Positions 25,253 to 34,335 of a DNA stretch of 64,000 bases are shown here, one piece after another. The DNA lies in contig OZ241860.1 in assembly GCA_965203195.1 (NCBI GenBank), forward strand, positions 992,001 to 1,056,000, read 5' to 3'. The stretch's first letter is position 1, and each line of letters opens with the position of its first letter. Source of the DNA: Bin87 sp965203195. GTDB taxonomy: Bacteria > Chloroflexota > Dehalococcoidia > Lucifugimonadales > UBA3495. Under the pieces are notes generated by a model. It saw only the letters and a list, made by a program, of their open reading frames with translations. It did not search any database and had not been told where the DNA came from. Position numbers and translations under genes: made by a program.

Positions 25253-26680
25253 ATGACTACCGCCAACCACCGCAGCAGCAACTCCAGCGGCAACCGCAAC
25301 GGTTACCGTTGCGCCTTTTGCGGCAGCCTGTTCCCCCAGAACCGGCTGATGCGCCCCCCCGGCCAGGCGCGCGGGGGCATCTGCTACGACTGCATCCTGG
25401 AACTGGCGAACCATGTGTCCGAGCGCGGCGGCGGCAAACCCCGGCCCGAACCCGGCGCCGCCCGCAAACCCCGCGACGGCGCCCGGACGGAACAACCAAG
25501 CGGCAAAACCAAAGCCACGGGCGCGCCATCCTTCCCTCGCACGCTGGTGCCGCGCGCCATCTACTCCAGCCTGGACGCCTATGTCATCGGCCAGGAGAAA
25601 CCCAAAAAGACCCTGGCCGTCGCCGTGTACAACCACTTCAAGCGCATCCGCAACGAAGCCGGCTCCCCCGACGTGGAAGTCCAGAAATCCAACATCCTGC
25701 TGCTTGGCCCTACCGGCTCCGGCAAAACTCTCCTCGCCGAAACCCTCGCCCGCACCCTGGACGTCCCCTTCGCCATCTGCGACGCCACTTCCCTCACCGA
25801 GTCCGGCTACGTCGGCGAGGACGTGGAGAACATCCTGCTTCGCCTCATCCAGGCCGCCGATTGGGACATCCCCCGCGCCGAGCAGGGGATTATCTATATT
25901 GACGAACTGGACAAAATCGCCCGCAAGGAAGGCGTCAACCGTTCCATAACCCGCGATGTCGCCGGCGAAGGCGTACAGCAGGAACTCCTCAAAATCATCG
26001 AGGGTTGCATCGCCAATGTTCCCCCCCAGGGCGGCCGCAAACACCCCCACCAGGAAATGTTGCAGATTAACACCCGCAACATTCTTTTTATCTGCGGCGG
26101 CGCCTTTGACGGACTGGAGGAAATTATCGGCAAGCGGCTGTCCACCGGCTCCGGCATGGGCTTCCTGGCGCATAACTCCCACCGCGCCGACGACAAAACC
26201 GACGCCGCCGAATCCCCAATGGAGCAGGTCACCCCAGAGGACCTGCTCCAGTTCGGTTTCATACCCGAACTCGTCGGACGTCTGCCCATCGTCACTGCCC
26301 TTCAGCCCCTGGACCGCGACGCCCTGGTGCGCGTCCTCGTGGAACCCAAAAACGCCATCGTCAAGCAGTACCAGCAGCTTTTCCGGCTGGACAACGTTAA
26401 GCTGGAGTTCACCGACGACGCCCTGCTCGCCGCCGCCGAAAAAGCCCTCACCTACCAGACTGGCGCCCGCATCCTGCGGCATATCGTAGAGGACGCCCTG
26501 ATGGAAGTAATGTACGAACTGCCGTCCATCTCCGACATCGGCCGCTGCGTCGTCAACGGCGACGCCATGCTGGGGAACGCCTCCCCGCGCCTCTACCGGC
26601 GGGCCGGGGGAAGGTATATGACGATAAAAACGGCGCTGGCGCACGCCGCCACCGCCACGCCGCGCCGAAAATCGGCGTAG
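25253..26680 (+). CDS. clpX: ATP-dependent Clp protease ATP-binding subunit ClpX
   Basis: A 475-residue AAA+ unfoldase that feeds substrates to ClpP. The N-terminal zinc-binding domain has Cys20, Cys23, Cys44 and Cys47. Walker A GPTGSGKT is at about 152-159, the pore loop is SGYVGED, Walker B is IIYIDELDK, and the RKH loop is GGRKHPHQ. The linker between zinc and AAA+ domains (about 60-105) is long and Pro/Arg/Lys-rich. The ATG at 25253 is preferred to a TTG at 25193; neither has a strong SD, so translation may be coupled to clpP2. Confidence 0.95.
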   Translation: MTTANHRSSNSSGNRNGYRCAFCGSLFPQNRLMRPPGQARGGICYDCILELANHVSERGGGKPRPEPGAARKPRDGARTEQPSGKTKATGAPSFPRTLVPRAIYSSLDAYVIGQEKPKKTLAVAVYNHFKRIRNEAGSPDVEVQKSNILLLGPTGSGKTLLAETLARTLDVPFAICDATSLTESGYVGEDVENILLRLIQAADWDIPRAEQGIIYIDELDKIARKEGVNRSITRDVAGEGVQQELLKIIEGCIANVPPQGGRKHPHQEMLQINTRNILFICGGAFDGLEEIIGKRLSTGSGMGFLAHNSHRADDKTDAAESPMEQVTPEDLLQFGFIPELVGRLPIVTALQPLDRDALVRVLVEPKNAIVKQYQQLFRLDNVKLEFTDDALLAAAEKALTYQTGARILRHIVEDALMEVMYELPSISDIGRCVVNGDAMLGNASPRLYRRAGGRYMTIKTALAHAATATPRRKSA

Positions 26681-26719
26681 CCGACCGGTTAACAGTTCTG
26701 ATAGTCTAATTTCTAATCA

Positions 26720-27559
26720 CTACGACTTCAAATTCAAAGGTTCCGGGCGCCCTGCCAGTGCTGCCTCAACAGCGTCCGTAAGCGGCAGCCCCCACGGGAA
26801 AGTATCGGGTAGCGGCTGCCCTTTCTCGTCAAGCGCTTCCCCCGGACGCGCCGTCAGCCGCCCCTCGGCCACCGCCTGTAGCGTTGCCAGCAGCAGATAC
26901 GGCTCCCGGCGGTAGCCCTCCGCCCGGATGCGCCGGAACAGGCCGTTATCCTCTCCCTCCGACGCCCGCACTTCCGCCGTTGCGCGCCCGGCCAGTGCCG
27001 CCCATTCCGCCTCGAATTCCCTCCCGACAATGGGCAGGACGCAATGCGACAGTGCCGGCCCCCGGTCAACCTTATCCGTAGCCAGGTGGATCATTGCCCC
27101 GGTCTGCTGCGCCCGACCATCAATCAGCTGCCAGATTACCGACTGCCAGGTTCCCGTCGGCCCGTCCGGCAGCGCCCCATGCAAGTTGAGCAGCGGGTAG
27201 TGCCGGCACATCTCCGGCCCGAAAATCAGCATATAGCCGGCCAGTACGCACACCTCCGGGCGGTAAGGCTCCAGCAGCCTCATCACTTCCCGGTCAAATG
27301 CCATCCGATGACGCGCCATACTGCCCCCGCCGTGCTCCCGCCGGTAGCGCCTTGACGACAGCGTAACCGGCGGCAGCCCGCAGGATTGCGCCAGCGCCAG
27401 GAAAGCGTCCGAACCGGCCCCTTCCCCCGGCTCCCGGTTGCTGAACACGAAATCAATGCGGGCATCCAGCCGCCCTTCTGCGATAGCATTGTGGACGAAA
27501 CGCAGCAGCCCTTGCGAACCCGGCCCGCGCCCGGTGGAAAACCAGCCTATCCGCAGCAT
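26720..27559 (-). CDS. Formyltransferase-fold protein (PurN/Fmt-like)
   Basis: A 279-residue protein. The start LRIGWFSTGRG, the PEVCVLAGYMLIFGPEM strand and LLNLHGALPDGPTGTW match the formyltransferase fold, with the catalytic Asn and His (NLH) and the later Asp (LATDKVDRGP). PurN enzymes use 10-formyl-THF to formylate glycinamide ribonucleotide. This protein is longer than PurN, with a C-terminal tail of about 70 residues, and lies outside any purine cluster, so the substrate is open. It is the last gene of the run starting with topA, 33 bases behind xseB. Confidence 0.7.
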   Translation of the reverse strand: MLRIGWFSTGRGPGSQGLLRFVHNAIAEGRLDARIDFVFSNREPGEGAGSDAFLALAQSCGLPPVTLSSRRYRREHGGGSMARHRMAFDREVMRLLEPYRPEVCVLAGYMLIFGPEMCRHYPLLNLHGALPDGPTGTWQSVIWQLIDGRAQQTGAMIHLATDKVDRGPALSHCVLPIVGREFEAEWAALAGRATAEVRASEGEDNGLFRRIRAEGYRREPYLLLATLQAVAEGRLTARPGEALDEKGQPLPDTFPWGLPLTDAVEAALAGRPEPLNLKS

Positions 27560-27592
27560 AACACCCTGCCAACGCCCACCGGCGGCGCATCG

Positions 27593-27964
27593 TCAGAAAG
27601 GCGCCTCGTCGTCATCGTCCTCAAACAGCGACGGATCGTCCGGATCAACCGGCGGCGGCAAGTCCCACTCGTCGCCGCCAACGCTGCCCGACGCAGCCCC
27701 CATACCCGGAGCGCCGCCATCCGGCCTTTCGCCCACCTGCGTAATCCGCAGCTCGGCCTCGGCAAGCAGCTGCTGGCACCGCTGGGCCAGCTCCATTCCC
27801 TGGCGGTACAGCGTCTCTGACTCGGCCAGCGGCAGCTCCCCCTGCTCCAGCCGGAACACGGTTTCCTCCAGCCGGCGATAGGTTTCCTCGAAGGACAGCC
27901 CGGACAGCTCTGCCCGCCACTCGGCGGACGGTTCGGCGGCCCCGGATCCGGTCATAGTGGTCAT
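27593..27964 (-). CDS. xseB: Exonuclease VII small subunit
   Basis: A 123-residue protein. The XseB core is LSFEETYRRLEETVFRLEQGELPLAESETLYRQGMELAQRCQQLL (about residues 22-66), a helical hairpin that binds XseA. After it comes a Gly/Pro-rich, strongly acidic tail ending FEDDDDEAPF, about 45 residues longer than usual. It starts 14 bases after the xseA stop, so the two are co-translated. Together they degrade single-stranded DNA in repair. Confidence 0.88.
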   Translation of the reverse strand: MTTMTGSGAAEPSAEWRAELSGLSFEETYRRLEETVFRLEQGELPLAESETLYRQGMELAQRCQQLLAEAELRITQVGERPDGGAPGMGAASGSVGGDEWDLPPPVDPDDPSLFEDDDDEAPF

Positions 27965-27978
27965 ATATCGTCGCTCCG

Positions 27979-29352
27979 TTACAGCAGGGGGCGCATTGCC
28001 GTGGGCGGTTCCGGCCGTCGGCGCCGACGGCCTGGCGCCACGCCCCGCGCCGCGCGCAGGGGGCCGTTCTGGCTTTCTATACTGGCCACGCCGGCCGCCG
28101 CGGCGCCGGCCCCGGCCTGGCTCGGCGCCGGCCCATTCCCGTTCCCGCCACTGCCGCCCGCATACCTACCGGCAATGGCGTCCATCGTCCCGCCGGACAG
28201 CGTAATGCCCAGCAGTTCGCCGTCCGCCGCTTGCCCCGGCGCGGTCAGCACCGTCCCGTCCCCGGCCCGGCGCACCACGGCGTATCCGCGCCGGAGCGTA
28301 GCCGCCGGGTTCAGCGCCACCAGCTGCGCTTCCAGCGTTCCAACCGCCAGCCGCATGGCATCGTTCCGCCGCCGCGCCGCCGCCGCGCTGCGTTCCGCCA
28401 GGTCGTCAACCTGCCGGCGCAGCCGGCCAATGTCGGGAACGCAGCGTTCCAGCCGCTGCCGCTGCGCTGTGGTCAGGCTGCGCCGCCGGTCGATTTGACC
28501 CAGCAGCAATGCGGACAGCTGCTGTCGCCCGGCCAGCGCATTCGCCATCAGCTGCTGGCGGTCAGGCGTAGCCACTTCCGCCGCCGCCGACGGCGTCGGC
28601 GCGCGCCGGTCGGCCACATCGTCGGCAATCGTCCGGTCGGTTTCGTGGCCGACCCCGGAAATGACCGGAATGCCGCTGGCGAAAATGGCCCGCGCCACTT
28701 CCTCGGCATTGAAACACCACAAATCCTCCAGCGACCCGCCCCCCCGGGCCACAATGATGACCTCCGCCCGCTTTTCCGCATTCAGTCGTCCGATGGCGCG
28801 GGCAATCTGCCCGGCCGCCCCATCGCCCTGCACCGCCGCCGGCGACAGACGCAGCTCGGCCAGCGGATACCGCCGCCGGGTTACATTCTGAATATCCTGC
28901 CACACCGCCCCCGTAGGCGAAGTCACCACCCCGATAACCCGGGGGAACAGCGGCAGAGGGCGCTTGCGCGCGGCGTCAAACAACCCCTCCGCTTCCAGTT
29001 GCTGGCGAAGCCGGGCCAGCTCCAGCGCCAGCGCCCCGGCGCCCACCGGGGCCACGACGCTCACCTGCATATTGGCCTCGCCGCCCGGCGCGTAGAAAGT
29101 GAAACTGCCCCCGGCCAGCACCTCCTGCCCTTCCCCCAGATACTCCTGCCCGGAACGGCCCCGGAACATCACGCAGCGCAGCGTGCTGCCCCGATCCCCA
29201 CGCAGGCTGAAGTACGAATGCCCGGAACCGGCGGTACGCAGGTTGGCAATCTCCCCCTGCACCGTCAGCCGCGACAGCAGGCTGTCCGACTCCAGCTTGT
29301 CTTTAAGGTAAGCCGTAACCTGGCTTACCGAGTACACTACGGGCGACAGCAT
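27979..29352 (-). CDS. xseA: Exonuclease VII large subunit
   Basis: A 457-residue catalytic subunit. An N-terminal OB-fold (YSVSQVTAYLKDKLESD, VQGEIANLR) is followed by the conserved catalytic block: IGVVTSPTGAVWQDI, ARGGGSLEDLWCFNAEEVARAI, PVISGVGHETDRTIADDVADRRAPTPSAAAE. A coiled-coil and a low-complexity Gly/Ala/Arg tail end it. The start at 29352 matches the family N-terminus and has GGAGA upstream; the frame stays open beyond it into efp. It is followed directly by xseB. Confidence 0.93.
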   Translation of the reverse strand: MLSPVVYSVSQVTAYLKDKLESDSLLSRLTVQGEIANLRTAGSGHSYFSLRGDRGSTLRCVMFRGRSGQEYLGEGQEVLAGGSFTFYAPGGEANMQVSVVAPVGAGALALELARLRQQLEAEGLFDAARKRPLPLFPRVIGVVTSPTGAVWQDIQNVTRRRYPLAELRLSPAAVQGDGAAGQIARAIGRLNAEKRAEVIIVARGGGSLEDLWCFNAEEVARAIFASGIPVISGVGHETDRTIADDVADRRAPTPSAAAEVATPDRQQLMANALAGRQQLSALLLGQIDRRRSLTTAQRQRLERCVPDIGRLRRQVDDLAERSAAAARRRNDAMRLAVGTLEAQLVALNPAATLRRGYAVVRRAGDGTVLTAPGQAADGELLGITLSGGTMDAIAGRYAGGSGGNGNGPAPSQAGAGAAAAGVASIESQNGPLRAARGVAPGRRRRRPEPPTAMRPLL

Positions 29353-29440
29353 TGGGTCTCCGGCGGCGGCGGGCGCATAACGGGGGGATGATTGGCCGGG
29401 GAATGGCGGCGGTCGGGATACGGTCAGGGATGCGGGCGGG

Positions 29441-30007
29441 TTAGGAAACCCGTTCCGAGTAAGTGCCGTTCCGGGTATCCACCCGCACCACCGTGCCGGG
29501 CGTGATGAACATCGGCACGGTGATTTGCAACCCGGTTTCCAAAGTGGCCGGCTTGTTCCCCCCCTGGGCCGTGTTGCCTTTGAACGCCGGCGGCGTGTCC
29601 GCCACCGCCAGCTCCACATGGATAGGCAGGTTCACATTGATGGGGCTGCCCTTGTAGAACACCACCTCCACCATCATATTCTCTTTCAGGTAGCCCAGGG
29701 TTTCCCCCAGCTGCTCCCCCGTAAGCTCGTGCTGGTCAAAGGTCTCCTGGTCCATAAAATAGTACCGGGAACCGTCGGTGTACAGATACTGCGTCTCCCG
29801 GTTGTCCACCTCGGCCCGGCTGAAGGCGGTGTCGTAACGCTGGAAAGTGCGTTCTACTACCGCGCCGCTGACCAGGTTTCGCATCTTGATGCGGGTGACG
29901 GGCGCGCGCTGCTGCATTTTGTGGCGCTCGTAGTCCATCACCTGCCACGGCTGGTTGTCCAGCTCAATGACCATCCCCTTGTTGAGGTCGCCAAAGTTGA
30001 TGCTCAT
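29441..30007 (-). CDS. efp: Elongation factor P
   Basis: A 188-residue three-barrel protein that relieves ribosome stalling at polyproline. The start MSINFGDLNKGMVIELDNQPW and the end FITPGTVVRVDTRNGTYSERV are typical. The tip of the first-domain loop reads YERHKMQQRAPVTRIK: Gln33 stands where E. coli has the modified Lys34, with Arg34 next to it. It therefore needs either another modification or none. The ATG at 30007 is followed by a normal barrel. The gene lies between aroQ and xseA. Confidence 0.92.
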   Translation of the reverse strand: MSINFGDLNKGMVIELDNQPWQVMDYERHKMQQRAPVTRIKMRNLVSGAVVERTFQRYDTAFSRAEVDNRETQYLYTDGSRYYFMDQETFDQHELTGEQLGETLGYLKENMMVEVVFYKGSPINVNLPIHVELAVADTPPAFKGNTAQGGNKPATLETGLQITVPMFITPGTVVRVDTRNGTYSERVS

Positions 30008-30081
30008 GCTCGGTATCCCCTTGTTGTCGGTGCGAGTGCGCTGCGCTGCTGATCCGAAAGGCCGCCGGACGGAGATGGGCG

Positions 30082-30543
30082 TTACCGTCCGGTGTCCATT
30101 TCCCGTTCGTCGGCGATGATGCCGGCCAGCGCTTCCAGGGCCGCAGTATAGCCTCTCCAGCCCAGCCCGGCAATTTGCCCGCGCGCCGTGTCCGCCAGCA
30201 CCGACCGCCGGCGCCATTCCTCGCGGGCGTGAATGTTGCTCAAATGAACCTCAATCACCGGCACCGCCGCGTCAACGAGAGCGTCTTTCAGTGACAGGCC
30301 GTAATGAGTCAGCGCCCCGGCGTTGACAATCACCCCGTCAATGCGCCCGTGCCGTTCCTGCAAGCAATCCACCAGCGCCCCCTCGTGGTTGGACTGGAAA
30401 CATTCCACCGACACCCCCAGGGCCGCCGCCCGTTCCCCGAGGCGCCGGTCAATCTCCGCCAGCGTCAGCGCCCCGTAATGACGCCGGTCGCGCCGGCCCA
30501 GCGCGTTGAGATTGGGGCCATGCAACACCAGCAGCGCCGTCAT
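30082..30543 (-). CDS. aroQ: 3-dehydroquinate dehydratase, type II
   Basis: A 153-residue enzyme of the shikimate pathway that dehydrates 3-dehydroquinate. LLVLHGPNLNALGRR is the start, with Tyr23 in DRRHYGALTL as the likely catalytic Tyr. FQSNHEGALVDCLQE, VIVNAGALTHYGLSLKDAL and EVHLSNIHAREEWRRRSVL complete the type II signatures. The ATG overlaps the recombinase stop by four bases (ATGA), showing translational coupling. Confidence 0.93.
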   Translation of the reverse strand: MTALLVLHGPNLNALGRRDRRHYGALTLAEIDRRLGERAAALGVSVECFQSNHEGALVDCLQERHGRIDGVIVNAGALTHYGLSLKDALVDAAVPVIEVHLSNIHAREEWRRRSVLADTARGQIAGLGWRGYTAALEALAGIIADEREMDTGR

Positions 30544-31694
30544 CCCCGGCCATCCTTAACGGCGGTGGCCGCGGCAATGGCGCCAGCGCCGCCGGCGTCA
30601 TTATCGCGGGCCACGCCGCCGCCGGCAACTTCATCATCGCCGGCATTGGCCGCCGCGGCCGCCGCCGCGCGCCCGGCCTCTACGGATGACGCCAGGGGAT
30701 GAAAAGTCATATAGGCGCGGCGGGCTTCCTGCTTGGTGATGTGCGTGTAGATCTGCGTTGTGGCAACATCGCTATGCCCCAACAAGCCCTGAATGACCCG
30801 CAAATCGGCGTCCCCTTCCAGCATATGGCTGGCGAAGCTGTGCCGCAGGGTATGCGTATGGACGCCTTCTTTGAGGCCGGCCCGCGCCGCATAGTTGCGG
30901 ACGATTTTCTCAATGCTGCGCCGGGACAAACGGTTGCCGTAGCGATTGACGAACAGCGGTTCATCGCCGCCGCTGGTCCCCGCAAAGTGGGGACGCCCGT
31001 CGGTCAGATAATCGTCCAGGGCCTGCCCCGCCGGTTCCCCGTAGAGAGTCCAGCGTTCCTTGTCGCCCTTGCCCCGCACCAGAATCTCCTGCCGTTCCGG
31101 GTAAATATCTCCCAGGTTCATTCCCTGGATTTCGGCCAGCCGCACCCCGCAGGAGTAGAGGATTTCCAGAATGGCCCGGTCGCGCAGCCCGGCCGGCTCC
31201 CCGGTGTCCGGCGCGTCCAGCAGGCGCGTGGCTTCGTTCTTGTTCAGGAAAGTAGGCAGGGGCTTTTCCACTTTGACGGGGAAGGCGCGGGAGGACGGCA
31301 CCGGGGTGGCCTTGAACCAGCCCTCCTGCACCAGAAAGTTGTAGAAGGACCGCAGGGCCGTGAGCTTGCGGACAATGCTGACGCGGGCATAGCCCCGGGG
31401 ACGGGCCCCGTCCGTGCGCCCCACCGTGGCCAGATGCGCCACATAGCCCCGCAGAAACTGCCGTTCCATATCCTTCAGGCTGCCCCCGACCCGCCGGCAG
31501 TAGGCCAGAAAAGTATGCAGGTCGTCCAGGTAAATCCGCCGGGTATTATCCGACAGGCCCCGCTGCCCGGACAGATGCCGGGCGTACCGTTCCAGCAAAT
31601 CAGGCGTGGCCGGCGCGCATTCCCGTTCCGCGCCGCCGGCGGCTCCGGCCGGCGGCGTGTCCGTCTGCTGCCCGCTGCTGCTAGTCGCCAACAT
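30540..31694 (-). CDS. XerC/XerD-type tyrosine recombinase
   Basis: A 384-residue recombinase. The N-terminal SAM-like core-binding domain (LLERYARHLSGQRGLSDNTRR) precedes a catalytic domain with Arg in GVRLAEIQGM, Lys in RGKGDKER, HTLRHSFASHML, LLGHSDVATTQIYTH: the full R-K-H-R-H-Y set. The last 55 residues are an Ala/Gly-rich extension. The place after topA, overlapping its stop by 14 bases, is the usual spot for a XerC-type chromosome dimer resolvase; no dif-like site was found here. An integrase role is less likely. Confidence 0.87.
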   Translation of the reverse strand: MLATSSSGQQTDTPPAGAAGGAERECAPATPDLLERYARHLSGQRGLSDNTRRIYLDDLHTFLAYCRRVGGSLKDMERQFLRGYVAHLATVGRTDGARPRGYARVSIVRKLTALRSFYNFLVQEGWFKATPVPSSRAFPVKVEKPLPTFLNKNEATRLLDAPDTGEPAGLRDRAILEILYSCGVRLAEIQGMNLGDIYPERQEILVRGKGDKERWTLYGEPAGQALDDYLTDGRPHFAGTSGGDEPLFVNRYGNRLSRRSIEKIVRNYAARAGLKEGVHTHTLRHSFASHMLEGDADLRVIQGLLGHSDVATTQIYTHITKQEARRAYMTFHPLASSVEAGRAAAAAAANAGDDEVAGGGVARDNDAGGAGAIAAATAVKDGRG

Positions 31695-34254
31695 TCGCCA
31701 ACTCCGCTGCGATTTCGTTTGCGCCCGCCGCCAGGCCGTCCGGTTGTTCCCCGGCGGCGGCCGGCGGGTCGCCTTTCCACTTGCACACGGTGCAGGATAC
31801 CTTCCCCTGCGCCGCCTCCACCATCATACCGGCGCACTGCGGACAGGGCATCGCAACGGGTTCCGTGTTAACGAGGAAATCGCACTTGGGATAGGTGGCG
31901 CAGCCCCAGAAGGGACGGCCCGATTTGCGGGCCCGCCGTTCTACCAGGTCGCCGCCGCACTTGGGGCAGGGCACGGCGCTTTTCTTGACGATGTTGCGCC
32001 GGTTGTCGCAGGGGTTGTCGGCGGCATTGTAGCCGGTGCAGGCCAGGAAGCGCCCGAAGCGCCCCGTCTTGATGACCATCGGGCGCTCGCAGCGCTCGCA
32101 AACCTCATCGGAAGCCTCATCGGCCGGGCGCTCGCCGGTGTCCCGCATATTCCGGGTATTCTGGCATTCAGGGTAGCCGGTGCAGGCCAGGAAGCGCCCG
32201 AAACGGCCCATCTGCATGGCCATAGGCTGGCCGCACTTTTCACAGGCCGGCGTGAAAGCCTTCTCCGCCGCGTTCACCGCCGCATGAAAGGGGTCATAGA
32301 ACTCCCGGAGCATTGGCGCCCAGTCCTGCTCACCCTGCGCCACGCTGTCCAGATCCTCCTCCATCTTGGCCGTGAAATCCAGATCCATCACCGTGGTGAA
32401 GTGTTCCTTGAGCAGCTCGGTTACCGTGCGCCCCAGCTCCGTGGGCAGCAGGCGGCGCTGTTCCCGTTCCACATATTCCCGTTCCACCAGGGTGGCGATG
32501 GTCGGAGCGTAAGTGCTGGGGCGCCCGATGCCCCTTTCTTCCATTTCCCGGATGAGGGTTGCTTCGGTAAAGCGGGGCGGGGGCTGGGTGAAATGCTGGT
32601 TGGCGTCCAGCTGGCGGTTGAGCAGCCCGTTGCCGGCGGCCAGTTCCGGCAGAGCGTTGTCATCCTCGCCCCCGGCGGCAGCGTCATTGCCGGCGGCGTT
32701 GCCATTCCCGTTGCCGGCGGCGGCGTCATCCCGCCCTTCCAGATAGACGGCGCGGAAACCGGCGAACTGCAACACCGAACCCGTAGCCCGGAACAGATAG
32801 ACGGCGTCGGATGCGGCGCACCGCGCGTCAATGTCCACCGTAGTGGCCTCCAGTATCGCGTCGGCCATCTGGCTGGCAACCATCCGTTCCCAAATCAGCC
32901 GGTAAAGCCGGAGCTGATCCCGGTCCAGATAGGCGGCCACTTCCTGCGGCGTACGGCGAATGGATGTGGGCCGGATGGCTTCGTGGGCTTCCTGGGCATT
33001 CTTGCTGCGGGTGCGGTAGGCCCGGGGCTGTTCCGGCGCGTATTCGCGCCCGTAGTGGGCGCGGATATACTCCCGCGTTTCCTGCACGGCGGTGGTGGAC
33101 ACATTGACGCTGTCCGTCCGCATATAGGTAATCAGCCCCACGGAGCCTTCGGCCCCGATGTTCAGCCCTTCGTAAAGCTGCTGGGCCACGGCCATGGTGC
33201 GCTGCGCGGTAAAGCGCAGCTTGCGCCCCGCGTCCTGCTGCAAGGTGCTGGTGATAAAGGGCGGCGCGGGACGCTGGCGGCGGGGGCGTTTCGTTACGCT
33301 GCCCACGGCGTAGGCCGCGCCTTGCAGCTCCGCTTCCAGGGCCCTGGCGGCGTCCTCGTTGCCGATTTCCAGCTTGCGGCGCGCGCCCTTGCGGGAATGG
33401 AGGGTAGCGGTGAACAGATGGGGCGGCGCCGGCGGGTCGGTATCCCGGTGCAGTTCCGCTTCCAGCGACCACCATTCTACGGGAACAAAGGCGGCGATTT
33501 CCTGCTCCCGCTCCACAATCATACGAAGGGCTACGGACTGGACCCGGCCGGCGGAGAGGCCGAGCTTGACCTTGAGCCAGAGCAGGGGGCTGATTTCGTA
33601 GCCCACCAGCCGGTCCAGGATGCGCCGGGCCTGCTGGGCATTCACCAGCTGCATATCAATGGCGCGGGGATGGGTGAATGCTTCCTCCACCGCCTGCCTG
33701 GTGATTTCGTGAAAGACGACGCGCTTGGGCGGCTTGTCCTTCCGGTCCCAGCCCGCGGCGGCCTGGAGATGCCAGGAAATGGCTTCGCCCTCCCGGTCGG
33801 GGTCCGTAGCCAAAAAGATGTCGCTGGCCTTGTCGCCGGCGGCTTTGAGGTCGTCCACCAGCTCTTTTTTGTCCCGCAGCGGCAAGTATTTGGGCCTGAA
33901 TTCCGCTTCGGTATCCACGCCCAGAGTGGACTTGGGCAGGTCCCGGACGTGGCCCATTGAGGCGGCGACCACATACCTGCCTCCCAGGATCTGGCCCACG
34001 GTGCGGGCCTTGGCCGGGGATTCCACGATGACCAGCTTCTTGCCGCTGGCGGAGGGGATGGCGCTGCGCCGGCGCGTGCCGGCCGCAGCGGATCCGGCCG
34101 GTTTTTTGCCCGCGCCGGCCGGCTTGCGGGCGGCGGTCTTGCTCTTGCCGGCGGCTGGGGCGGCGGCGCGCTTGCCCCGCGGCGATTTGGAAGCGTTCTT
34201 GGGAGTAGCGCTTTTTGAAGTGGCGCTCTTTGCAGTGGCCGTCTTGGGTGGCAT
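31681..34254 (-). CDS. topA: DNA topoisomerase I
   Basis: An 857-residue type IA topoisomerase that relaxes negative supercoils. The Toprim start KLVIVESPAKARTVGQIL and DPDREGEAISWHL (acidic metal triad) are followed by GYEISPLLWLKVKLGLSAGRVQSVA and the active Tyr in TYMRTDSVNVS. The C-terminus has four Cys4 zinc modules, three of them with the GRFGRFLAC- or GRPFWGC-type fold. Unusually, the first 70 or so residues are a Lys/Ala/Ser/Pro tail like histone H1, probably disordered and DNA-binding. dprA lies upstream. Confidence 0.95.
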   Translation of the reverse strand: MPPKTATAKSATSKSATPKNASKSPRGKRAAAPAAGKSKTAARKPAGAGKKPAGSAAAGTRRRSAIPSASGKKLVIVESPAKARTVGQILGGRYVVAASMGHVRDLPKSTLGVDTEAEFRPKYLPLRDKKELVDDLKAAGDKASDIFLATDPDREGEAISWHLQAAAGWDRKDKPPKRVVFHEITRQAVEEAFTHPRAIDMQLVNAQQARRILDRLVGYEISPLLWLKVKLGLSAGRVQSVALRMIVEREQEIAAFVPVEWWSLEAELHRDTDPPAPPHLFTATLHSRKGARRKLEIGNEDAARALEAELQGAAYAVGSVTKRPRRQRPAPPFITSTLQQDAGRKLRFTAQRTMAVAQQLYEGLNIGAEGSVGLITYMRTDSVNVSTTAVQETREYIRAHYGREYAPEQPRAYRTRSKNAQEAHEAIRPTSIRRTPQEVAAYLDRDQLRLYRLIWERMVASQMADAILEATTVDIDARCAASDAVYLFRATGSVLQFAGFRAVYLEGRDDAAAGNGNGNAAGNDAAAGGEDDNALPELAAGNGLLNRQLDANQHFTQPPPRFTEATLIREMEERGIGRPSTYAPTIATLVEREYVEREQRRLLPTELGRTVTELLKEHFTTVMDLDFTAKMEEDLDSVAQGEQDWAPMLREFYDPFHAAVNAAEKAFTPACEKCGQPMAMQMGRFGRFLACTGYPECQNTRNMRDTGERPADEASDEVCERCERPMVIKTGRFGRFLACTGYNAADNPCDNRRNIVKKSAVPCPKCGGDLVERRARKSGRPFWGCATYPKCDFLVNTEPVAMPCPQCAGMMVEAAQGKVSCTVCKWKGDPPAAAGEQPDGLAAGANEIAAELANVGD

Positions 34255-34335
34255 CGGGTGAGTTTGTCTCCGGTTGGTGGACGGGGGTTAGTTCGCTGGC
34301 CGTACGTCCGGCCAGCCGGTCAGCCAGTTAGCTGG

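Noticed and set aside
24260..26644. Antisense open frame of 794 codons under clpP2-clpX
   Set aside because: Crosses two well-identified sense genes; Gly/Ala/Val-rich shadow with no domain.
31606..33960. Antisense open frame of 784 codons under topA
   Set aside because: Shadow of topA; no recognisable motif and no SD.
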